Shown here: one piece after another, positions 1 through 4,599 of the stretch
How positions within the stretch are numbered: position 1 is the stretch's first letter
Layout of the letters: each line of letters begins with the position of its first letter
NCBI GenBank assembly: GCA_964402685.1
Contig: CAYODE010000213.1
Location: 1 to 5,999 of the forward strand
Direction of reading: 5' to 3'
Source: Aestuariivita sp964402685
GTDB lineage: Bacteria; Pseudomonadota; Alphaproteobacteria; Rhodobacterales; Rhodobacteraceae
DNA length: 5,999 nt
Program-made: the position numbers and the translations under genes
Notes under the pieces: generated by a model
What the model was told of the DNA's origin: nothing
The model's database searches: none
Seen by the model: only the letters and a program-made list of their open reading frames with translations

Positions 1-1
1 A

Positions 2-124
2 TTTGCGAAGAGTGATGTCCTAGAGCCGGAATTTCGCGGTCTTGAAGCCAACAAAACCCGTGATTGTGCGGGCAATATCCGCAGTTCCCATTTCGCCTAC
101 AAAAGGGAACTGCCCGACCGATAA
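2..124 (+). CDS. Possible C-terminal end of an upstream gene (partial)
   Basis: The second forward frame is open from the left edge to a TAA at 122-124 and gives 40 residues ending in KRELPDR. The other two forward frames hit stops within the first 25 bases. The composition (charged, few rare residues) is compatible with the tail of a soluble protein, but an open run of 40 codons can occur by chance and I recognise no family. If real, the gene starts outside the window and ends about 70 bp before the next start codon, directly followed by the 125-136 palindrome. Confidence 0.35.
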   Translation, partial: FAKSDVLEPEFRGLEANKTRDCAGNIRSSHFAYKRELPDR

Positions 125-136
125 AGCGATATCGCT
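125..136. promoter_or_regulatory. Perfect 12-bp palindrome in the leader
   Basis: AGCGATATCGCT is perfectly self-complementary and sits one base past the end of the possible upstream frame, about 57 bp before the first start codon of the next gene. There is no T-tract, so it does not look like a terminator. An operator for a dimeric regulator is possible. A perfect 12-mer palindrome is expected about once or twice by chance in 6 kb, so only its position is suggestive. Confidence 0.3.
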
Positions 137-158
137 CGAGTTGGGGCAAGGATTATCG

Positions 159-201
159 AAAACCCATTGACCCGCACAAAAGAAACCCCTAAATGGGTTT
201 T
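159..201 (+). repeat. 10-bp inverted repeat covering the first start codon
   Basis: AAAACCCATT (159-168) is the exact reverse complement of AATGGGTTTT (192-201), with a 23-nt spacer. In RNA this would pair the ATG at 193 into a stem. A competing shorter hairpin, AAACCC (183-188) with GGGTTT (195-200), uses the same right arm. The two mutually exclusive pairings are seen in the sequence. Any role in translation or as an operator is inference. Confidence 0.4.
183..200. promoter_or_regulatory. AAACCC-N6-GGGTTT palindrome before the first gene
   Basis: AAACCC (183-188) and GGGTTT (195-200) form a 6-bp dyad with spacer CTAAAT, ending one base before the ATG at 202. A related dyad stands before the methylase start (895-913). 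The recurrence suggests a shared operator or leader hairpin. Confidence 0.4.
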
Positions 202-873
202 ATGAGCAGACAACGAACCTTCAAGCGTAACCAGGTAGACGAAGCCCTTTGGGTTACGTTTCTTGAAGGCCGCCAGGGTGAAAGCGGCGGCGAAAAGACA
301 TTCCGGACACGGATTAAACGGCTGCTGGAGATCGACCGTGCGTCGGAAGATGTGCCCCATGTTTTCTGCGCGGCAGGGGATACAGGCCGGGGCGTCGAAG
401 CCACGTTCGAGGCACAGCATGCTTTCTTCCTAGCGGTCGCCCTGGACCTGGTAAATTTGGGTTTCAAACAGGCAGAAGTGGTCTTTGTTATCCAACATAC
501 ACACACCCTGTTGCGTCGGGAGTTTAATACCGCGGTCAAAGTACCTGACTTAGAACGCCAGCTGGTCGCCGCGGAAGACTATCCCGGTCATCCAACATAT
601 CTGCACGAGATGCTTGAGATGGCGGACTTTCGCATTTACCTGCTGATTGATCGGATCGAATTGACCGAGCTGTTTGAGGCGTCCTCGACGTCGAAGAACG
701 AACCGATCTTTCGCAGACCATTTGTCTGCCACGGAGTGGATGCCCTCCGCGATGCTTTTCACGACCGGTTCTTCCATGACCGCAAAACAGTTGTGTTGGA
801 GATAGGCACCCTCGCCCGCCGTGTGAACAACGCGTTGGAAACAACACAGCCCATTCGGCGGGGGCGCGCTTAA
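193..873 (+). CDS. Hypothetical protein upstream of the ParB-methylase
   Basis: This encodes 226 residues from the ATG at 193, or 223 from the in-frame ATG at 202; the latter gives an N-terminus MSRQRTFKRNQV and lies just after a palindrome. Neither start has a clear Shine-Dalgarno. I cannot assign a function. The N-terminus is basic (RQRTFKRNQ), followed by a stretch with RIKRLLEIDR around residues 40-49, then a helical, partly hydrophobic segment (about 75-115) containing FFLAVALDLVNLG and LLRREF, and a basic tail ending RRGRA. No signal peptide, membrane segment or catalytic motif is evident, so it is probably a soluble cytoplasmic protein. It may bind nucleic acid, but that is inferred only from charge. 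The opposite strand is also open in places but gives implausible proteins. It is co-oriented with the methylase 43 bp downstream, although a terminator-like hairpin overlaps its stop, so co-transcription may be only partial. Confidence 0.75.
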   Translation: MGFMSRQRTFKRNQVDEALWVTFLEGRQGESGGEKTFRTRIKRLLEIDRASEDVPHVFCAAGDTGRGVEATFEAQHAFFLAVALDLVNLGFKQAEVVFVIQHTHTLLRREFNTAVKVPDLERQLVAAEDYPGHPTYLHEMLEMADFRIYLLIDRIELTELFEASSTSKNEPIFRRPFVCHGVDALRDAFHDRFFHDRKTVVLEIGTLARRVNNALETTQPIRRGRA

Positions 874-886
874 TCCCCCTTTTTTT
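860..886 (+). terminator. Rho-independent-like terminator overlapping the stop
   Basis: GGGGG (860-864) pairs with CCCCC (875-879) across a 10-nt loop and is followed at once by seven T (880-886). The left arm lies in the last codons of the 193-873 gene and the TAA (871-873) is in the loop. The stem is short but all G:C and the T-tract is clean. It would separate this gene from the methylase, at least partially. Confidence 0.5.
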
Positions 887-892
887 GATAAT
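887..892 (+). promoter_or_regulatory. Possible -10 element (GATAAT) for the methylase
   Basis: GATAAT follows the T-tract directly and matches the TATAAT consensus at five of six positions, 24 bp before the methylase start. No convincing -35 is found 16-18 bp upstream, where the G+C-rich terminator lies. It is offered only because the terminator implies that the methylase needs its own promoter or read-through. Confidence 0.2.
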
Positions 893-894
893 TT

Positions 895-913
895 AAAACC
901 CTTTATTCGGTTT
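895..913. promoter_or_regulatory. Palindrome before the methylase start, like that at 183-200
   Basis: AAACC (896-900) and GGTTT (909-913) form a 5-bp dyad three bases before the ATG at 917. Aligned with 183-204 the two leaders share AAACCC, an A/T-rich centre, GGTTT and then the ATG within a few bases. There is no Shine-Dalgarno between the palindrome and the ATG. Confidence 0.4.
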
Positions 914-916
914 CAT

Positions 917-2257
917 ATGACAGAACTGAAAATTGAATACGTCAACACATCCAACGTGACGCCCTATGCCCGCAATGCGCGGACCCACTCGAAAAAGCAG
1001 ATCAACCAAATCGCTAAAAGCATAGAGGAATTCGGGTTCACGAACCCGATTCTCGTAAACGTTGATGGCCAAATCATCGCCGGGCACGGTCGGCTCCTGG
1101 CCGCACAGCACTTGAAAATTCCCACAGTACCGGTGGTCCGGATTGAACACATGTCGCCGGAGCAAATTCGCGCCTATGTCATCGCGGACAATCGTCTGGC
1201 CGAACTTGCGGGATGGGATCAGGAGGTTCTGGCCCTGGAGCTCCAGGAGCTTGTCAGCCTCGAGTTGGATCTTGATCTGACCGTAACCGGCTTTGAGGCC
1301 CCGCAAATCGAGGTGCTCATAGATGGCATTGGTGAAGAGACACCTGAACCGCCCATTGAAGTCACAAAAGGTCAGGCGGTTACCCGACCAGGTGATGTCT
1401 GGTGCATCGGTCCCCACAGGCTGATTTGTGGCGATGCGACCAACCCCAGGACCTTTGACGCATTGATGGGTGAGCGCAAAGCCCAAATGGTCTTCAGCGA
1501 CCCTCCCTATAACGTGGCCATAGACAAAAATGTCTGCGGGTCGGGGCATATCAAGCACCGTGAATTTGACATGGGCTCAGGCGAGATGAGCCCGGCGGAT
1601 TTTACTCGTTTTTTGAAGACCAGTTTTGAATTGCAAATGGCGCACTGCGTATCCGGCGCACTCCACTATGTGTGCATGGACTGGCGCCACATGGGTGAGA
1701 TCCAAGCCGCAGGCCAAGTCTTCACGGAGCTCAAGAACCTATGCGTCTGGACGAAAGGCAACGCCGGGATGGGGTCGTTTTATCGCTCACAGCACGAACT
1801 CATTTTCGTTTACCGGTCCGGGTCCGCATCCGCGATCAATAATATCGATCTGGGCCGCAATGGGCGCAATCGCAGCAATGTCTGGGCGTACCCCGGTGCC
1901 AACGGATTTGGTGAAGGACGCGATACGCTAGCCTTGCACCCAACGGTCAAACCGAAAGCGATGGTTGCTGATGCCATCAAGGATTGCACCCACAAAGGAC
2001 ATCTGGTCCTGGACCCTTTCGCAGGCGCCGGCACCACCCTTTTGGCAGCCCATGACACAGGCCGGGACGCCTGTGCCATCGAACTCGACCCCCTTTACTG
2101 CGACACCATCCTTCGCCGCCTGGAGGAGGCCACAGGGCTTGTAGCCACCCTTGAGGCGACGTCAGAGACGTTTGCCAAGCGCGCATCACAAGTAGCCAGC
2201 ACCGACGCGACCACCGAACTGCGCGCTGATGCGATAGCACCTCAAACGTCCACGTAG
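917..2257 (+). CDS. ParB-fold/N6-adenine DNA methyltransferase fusion
   Basis: This is a 446-residue fusion. Residues about 5-105 form a ParB/sulfiredoxin-like N-terminal domain, with GQIIAGHGRLLAAQ and H57-G58-R59 in the place of the ParB arginine motif. The C-terminal half is an S-adenosylmethionine-dependent amino-methyltransferase. Catalytic motif IV is DPPY at 195-198, a target-recognition region follows (about 225-340, with GMGSFYRSQHELIFVY), and the AdoMet-binding motif DPFAGAGTT is at 366-374, with an IELDP acid loop after it. The order IV, target region, X, I is that of the beta class, which includes CcrM, and DPPY favours N6-adenine as product. Such ParB-methylase fusions are common in phages and islands of Alphaproteobacteria; some protect phage DNA or act as orphan methylases. 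The recognition sequence cannot be read from the protein. The last 40 residues are low in conserved motifs. Start: ATG at 917, no clear ribosome binding site. The DUF5681 gene follows 37 bp downstream. Confidence 0.92.
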   Translation: MTELKIEYVNTSNVTPYARNARTHSKKQINQIAKSIEEFGFTNPILVNVDGQIIAGHGRLLAAQHLKIPTVPVVRIEHMSPEQIRAYVIADNRLAELAGWDQEVLALELQELVSLELDLDLTVTGFEAPQIEVLIDGIGEETPEPPIEVTKGQAVTRPGDVWCIGPHRLICGDATNPRTFDALMGERKAQMVFSDPPYNVAIDKNVCGSGHIKHREFDMGSGEMSPADFTRFLKTSFELQMAHCVSGALHYVCMDWRHMGEIQAAGQVFTELKNLCVWTKGNAGMGSFYRSQHELIFVYRSGSASAINNIDLGRNGRNRSNVWAYPGANGFGEGRDTLALHPTVKPKAMVADAIKDCTHKGHLVLDPFAGAGTTLLAAHDTGRDACAIELDPLYCDTILRRLEEATGLVATLEATSETFAKRASQVASTDATTELRADAIAPQTST

Positions 2258-2294
2258 GCCAACCACGGTAAATCAAGAACAGGACATCAGGACC

Positions 2295-3059
2295 ATGACC
2301 GACAAGCGCAAAAACAAATGCCAACCCACCGGCGACTACGAAACTGGGTACTGCAGGCCGCCTAAATCAGGGCAAATACAAAAAGGAGAGGTACGCAACC
2401 CCTACGGAGCCAGAGGCAAAGCCGGCACGACAAGCCCAAAGCCGTGGCAGCATCCCACCGCGGCCCTATTGCAAAAGGAGCTGGACCGGCGCATTCCGAT
2501 CCGCGAAGGCAACACGGTCAGGAAAATTTCAGCAAGAGGTGCCCTGCTGCGCAAACTCACCAATGACGCGCTTAAGGGGGATCGCCATGCTCAGAAATTC
2601 ATCCTGTCGTTGGTCGTCGCGGACGAAAAGCGCGCTGCGGATCAGCGCGAGCAGTTGCTGGAAACACTCATGGAAGCCATTACGCAGCGGGAAACGCAGA
2701 AGCGTGAATACCCAGAGACAGAGCTGCCGGCGTCAGCCATTGATCTGGACCACGTCAAAATAGACATGGAGACCGGGGACATTTCGTTCGAACCAGAAAC
2801 TATTGACCCTGACGGCCCGTTGGGCCGACTGCTTGAAAAAATGGCATACGAGGAGCGTGAAATCGCCACCTCCCGTGAGCGCGTCAAAGCCGACCCAGGT
2901 GATGAGGCAGCGAAGGAGCTCCTTCAGGACCTGATTGCGGCGCGGGATGAGGACCTGGCGTTCCTCAAAAAACATGCCCTATCACTTGATAAGATCAGGC
3001 GCGGCGTTAGGGCGTGGAAACAACAAAACAAAAGCCAGAATGGCAACAAACGCCGCTGA
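2295..3059 (+). CDS. DUF5681 domain-containing protein
   Basis: This encodes 254 residues. The N-terminal third matches the DUF5681 pattern: a Y-x-x-GY-x-x-PPK box (residues about 16-25, YETGYCRPPK), a basic glycine-rich segment in which the usual GQSGNPKGRPKG is replaced by a divergent GEVRNPYGARGKAG, then RKISARGALLRKLTNDALKGDRHAQKF (about 76-102), the typical helical KI-x-R-x-A-x-LR-x-L-x-x-x-AL-x-GD block. The rest is very acidic and then helical, with possible coiled coil (about 180-235) and a basic tail ending GNKRR. Function is unknown. From memory, these proteins occur in phage-like clusters with ParB-methylases and terminases, so a DNA-packaging or DNA-binding role is a guess. The ATG at 2295 has AGGA at 2281-2284 (10 nt upstream) and at 2289-2292 (2 nt). 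It is probably in one operon with the methylase. Its stop is 2 bp from that of the convergent nuclease gene. Confidence 0.82.
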   Translation: MTDKRKNKCQPTGDYETGYCRPPKSGQIQKGEVRNPYGARGKAGTTSPKPWQHPTAALLQKELDRRIPIREGNTVRKISARGALLRKLTNDALKGDRHAQKFILSLVVADEKRAADQREQLLETLMEAITQRETQKREYPETELPASAIDLDHVKIDMETGDISFEPETIDPDGPLGRLLEKMAYEEREIATSRERVKADPGDEAAKELLQDLIAARDEDLAFLKKHALSLDKIRRGVRAWKQQNKSQNGNKRR

Positions 3060-3061
3060 CG

Positions 3062-3925
3062 CTAATTCTCATTGAAGCCAAACCGGCGGGAGGCAAGTTT
3101 GCGTTTCCACCGCTCCTCCAGCCGCTGGATGTCGCTGATGGCGAGCAATGAACCTGCGACCTCAAGGACTGAAACTGTAAATCCACGTACGTCAACAAGA
3201 CCCTTGTTGCCACCGTGGCCATCGCGGGCATAGGCACACCATCTGTCCCAGAAGCCTTCCGTGCCTGCGGCCATCCCCACATACGAGCGTCCCGTGTCAG
3301 GGCAGGTCAAGAGATAGATGCCCTGAACCTGCCGCAGGGCTGCCTGCCACGCGGCCGGTAAGGCGGGAACATCCGCAACGCGTGCTGAAAAATCCATGTA
3401 CCCGGGAAAATCTGGCTCATGGATGCCGCTTTGAAGCTCGATGATAGGCTTGTCTTGGTTGCCCGCGTTCTGAATCCACGTGCGGCGGGCGGCCCCCCAG
3501 TCCACCACCAGCTTGCCTGCGAATTCTTCAAACCGTGGGTCGGGCACAAGGTCATAGACATCCATCTGCCCGGCCTCGTAAAAGCCCGGCCCATGGACTT
3601 TTGGCGTGGCTGTGGTAAGCGCGCCGCGCAACGCCGCCTCATAGACGCCCACAAACAGGACGCGGCCATCAGGTGTCACCACAAAACTTGCCCAGTGGGT
3701 AGCCTTTGCCAGTCGTGTACGTGCACCTGGGTCCTGCAGCGTCTGGTATTCCTCAAATGCATCGCGACGATGGTGCCATAGATCATAGGGACCACTCCCC
3801 TTGTCGGCAGATCCATCTTGATGGCGCAAAAGCCGTACGTTTACAGGATCAAGGCCCTTCTCCCGCAAGACTGAATTAAAATATAGCGGCAAATTCCCAA
3901 GCCTCATGTCGACGATTAACGACAT
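3062..3925 (-). CDS. GIY-YIG family nuclease with a large N-terminal extension
   Basis: This encodes 287 residues from the ATG at 3925, which has GGAG 9 nt upstream. An upstream GTG at 3940 would add five residues but lacks a ribosome binding site. The C-terminal third is a GIY-YIG nuclease: GIY at 202-204, YVG at 215-217, the helix arginine R228 (FWDRW), the metal-binding glutamate E270 in LEERWKRKL, and a late asparagine N285 (FGFN). All key residues of the catalytic core are therefore present, which predicts a metal-dependent phosphodiesterase that cuts DNA. Residues 1-200 form a conserved-looking but unassigned region (MRLGNLPLYF, VRLLRHQD, WASFVVTPDGRVLFVGVYE, VVDWG, WIQNA), perhaps a target-recognition domain. 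Eco29kI and Cfr42I are GIY-YIG restriction enzymes, so a restriction-type role is possible. It is divergent from a C-like regulator and convergent with the DUF5681 gene. It could instead be a repair or homing-type nuclease. Confidence 0.87.
   Translation of the reverse strand: MSLIVDMRLGNLPLYFNSVLREKGLDPVNVRLLRHQDGSADKGSGPYDLWHHRRDAFEEYQTLQDPGARTRLAKATHWASFVVTPDGRVLFVGVYEAALRGALTTATPKVHGPGFYEAGQMDVYDLVPDPRFEEFAGKLVVDWGAARRTWIQNAGNQDKPIIELQSGIHEPDFPGYMDFSARVADVPALPAAWQAALRQVQGIYLLTCPDTGRSYVGMAAGTEGFWDRWCAYARDGHGGNKGLVDVRGFTVSVLEVAGSLLAISDIQRLEERWKRKLASRRFGFNEN
3906..3925. promoter_or_regulatory. Inverted repeat over the first codons of the nuclease
   Basis: ATGTCG (3906-3911) and CGACAT (3920-3925) form a perfect 6-bp dyad with an 8-bp spacer. 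It lies exactly on the start of the nuclease gene, from its ATG to its second in-frame ATG (complement of 3905-3907). The same half-site recurs as ATGTCGACAT at 3987-3996 in the controller operator. It may be a second binding site or an RNA hairpin at the start. Confidence 0.35.
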
Positions 3926-3961
3926 ACACAACCGCTCCACACCAGCGTGAAGTCAAGCAAA

Positions 3962-3996
3962 ATGTGACTGATCGTCTGTAGACCAAATGTCGACAT
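3962..3996 (+). promoter_or_regulatory. C-protein-type tandem operator between nuclease and regulator
   Basis: Two 11-bp dyads of the form GAC-N5-GTC lie in tandem: GACTGATCGTC (3966-3976) and GACCAAATGTC (3981-3991). They are separated by TGTA, 15 bp centre to centre, and flanked by ATGT on the left and GACAT on the right. Controller proteins of restriction-modification systems bind paired GACT-N3-AGTC boxes with this 11+4+11 layout. As I recall the 35-bp C.Esp1396I operator, it has the same length and flanks and agrees at about two thirds of positions. The right dyad ends 24 bp before the regulator's start, fitting an operator that overlaps its -35 region. The regulator probably binds here to switch its own expression and perhaps that of the nuclease. 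Confidence 0.65.
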
Positions 3997-4014
3997 CCCA
4001 ACGACGTTTGGCGG

Positions 4015-4218
4015 GTGGATATAAGAAAGCGCCTTGCCCGGAACTTACGAAGACTGCGCCAGGAGAGTGGCTGGTCGCAGGAGGAATTTGCCTATGAGGC
4101 CGACCTCCACCGCACCTATGTAAGCGACCTCGAACGCGGCACGCGAAATCCGTCAGTTCTGATATTGGAAAAACTGGGCAAGGCTTTAGGCGTGCCACCG
4201 GGACGGCTTCTCGACTGA
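4015..4218 (+). CDS. XRE/Cro-type regulator resembling R-M controller (C) proteins
   Basis: This encodes 67 residues starting at GTG 4015. No other start codon exists in frame before the TAG at 3979. There is no Shine-Dalgarno, which would fit a leaderless transcript as reported for several C genes. The whole protein is one helix-turn-helix domain: N-terminal helix (IRKRLARNLRRLRQESG), helix 2 SQEEFAYEA (21-29), recognition helix HRTYVSDLERG (32-42), then RNPSVLILEKLGKALGV and a short end at LLD. The length, the RTY at 33-35 and the LERGTRNPS segment are typical of C proteins such as C.AhdI and C.Esp1396I, which bind as dimers on tandem boxes and act first as activator, then as repressor. It is divergent from the GIY-YIG nuclease and has the matching operator upstream. 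An ordinary small phage-type repressor is the alternative. Confidence 0.85.
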   Translation: MDIRKRLARNLRRLRQESGWSQEEFAYEADLHRTYVSDLERGTRNPSVLILEKLGKALGVPPGRLLD

Positions 4219-4297
4219 TCGTGGGGTTTCGCACAAAGAAGTCGCTGGACTTCTGCAACCATACGAGCGTTGGTGTGAAGAGACACTCAGGCTCGAT

Positions 4298-4525
4298 ATG
4301 GCAATGGACAGCACCACACAGGACTTGGTACGGCACCTCTTTGTGCGCATGTCAAAACATCTCGAAATCGCATTGGACGCGACGATGGATGGACAGACCG
4401 CTACGGTAGATGATGCAAAAGTGGTTGAGCTATGCACATCGATCAACGCGGCGATTTCGAATGCGCAGGTTATTGCAGCGGCTGTTGAGACAATCGCGGA
4501 ACCGCGAGACGAGAGCCAGATTTAA
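4298..4525 (+). CDS. Small hypothetical protein after the regulator
   Basis: This encodes 75 residues from the ATG at 4298 (weak AGG 6 nt upstream), or 73 from the ATG at 4304. I do not recognise it. It is acidic and predicted mostly helical, with no signal peptide, membrane segment or cysteine cluster; alanine/isoleucine-rich helices occupy the second half (INAAISNAQVIAAAVETIAE). It starts 79 bp after the regulator's stop in the same direction and may share its transcript. The same frame is open back to 4190 without a normal start codon, encoding a plausible hydrophilic stretch with YERWCEETLRLD, so the true N-terminus may lie further upstream, through an unusual start or a frameshift from the regulator gene. 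Confidence 0.55.
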   Translation: MAMDSTTQDLVRHLFVRMSKHLEIALDATMDGQTATVDDAKVVELCTSINAAISNAQVIAAAVETIAEPRDESQI

Positions 4526-4567
4526 CGCAGCACAGGCACCCCAAACACACACGCAGGAACCAAGCTC

Positions 4568-4583
4568 GTGTAGCATGCTCCAC
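4568..4583. promoter_or_regulatory. 16-bp near-perfect palindrome before the SMP-30 gene
   Basis: GTGTAGCATGCTCCAC is self-complementary at seven of eight paired positions (the mismatch pairs T4571 with C4580) around a perfect AGCATGCT core. It ends 4 bp before the ribosome binding site of the lactonase gene. The position suits an operator for a dimeric repressor, or a leader hairpin. Confidence 0.4.
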
Positions 4584-4587
4584 AAAA

Positions 4588-4592
4588 GGGAG
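4588..4592 (+). promoter_or_regulatory. Ribosome binding site deciding the SMP-30 start
   Basis: GGGAG is 7 nt from the ATG at 4600 but only 1 nt from the ATG at 4594. The spacing favours 4600 as the true start. Confidence 0.6.
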
Positions 4593-4599
4593 TATGAGC

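Noticed and set aside
167..195. TTGACC with TAAATG 17 bp downstream as a promoter for the first gene
   Set aside because: The -10 matches at only three of six positions and overlaps the start codon.
97..539. Minus-strand open frames opposite the first protein
   Set aside because: They overlap a longer, more natural forward gene, have cysteine/serine/arginine-rich composition typical of antisense frames, and no ribosome binding site.
893..1558. Minus-strand open frame of 221 codons
   Set aside because: It lies opposite the unmistakable ParB domain and DPPY region of the methylase; an antisense shadow.
1626..2079. Forward and reverse frames inside the methylase
   Set aside because: Out-of-frame shadows of the target-recognition and AdoMet-binding parts of the methylase.
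3953..4336. Minus-strand open frame of 127 codons across the regulator
   Set aside because: It runs through the operator and opposite the helix-turn-helix gene and gives no recognisable protein.
4221..4409. Forward frame starting at GTG 4221
   Set aside because: Tryptophan/histidine-rich composition and full overlap with the more plausible 75-residue frame.
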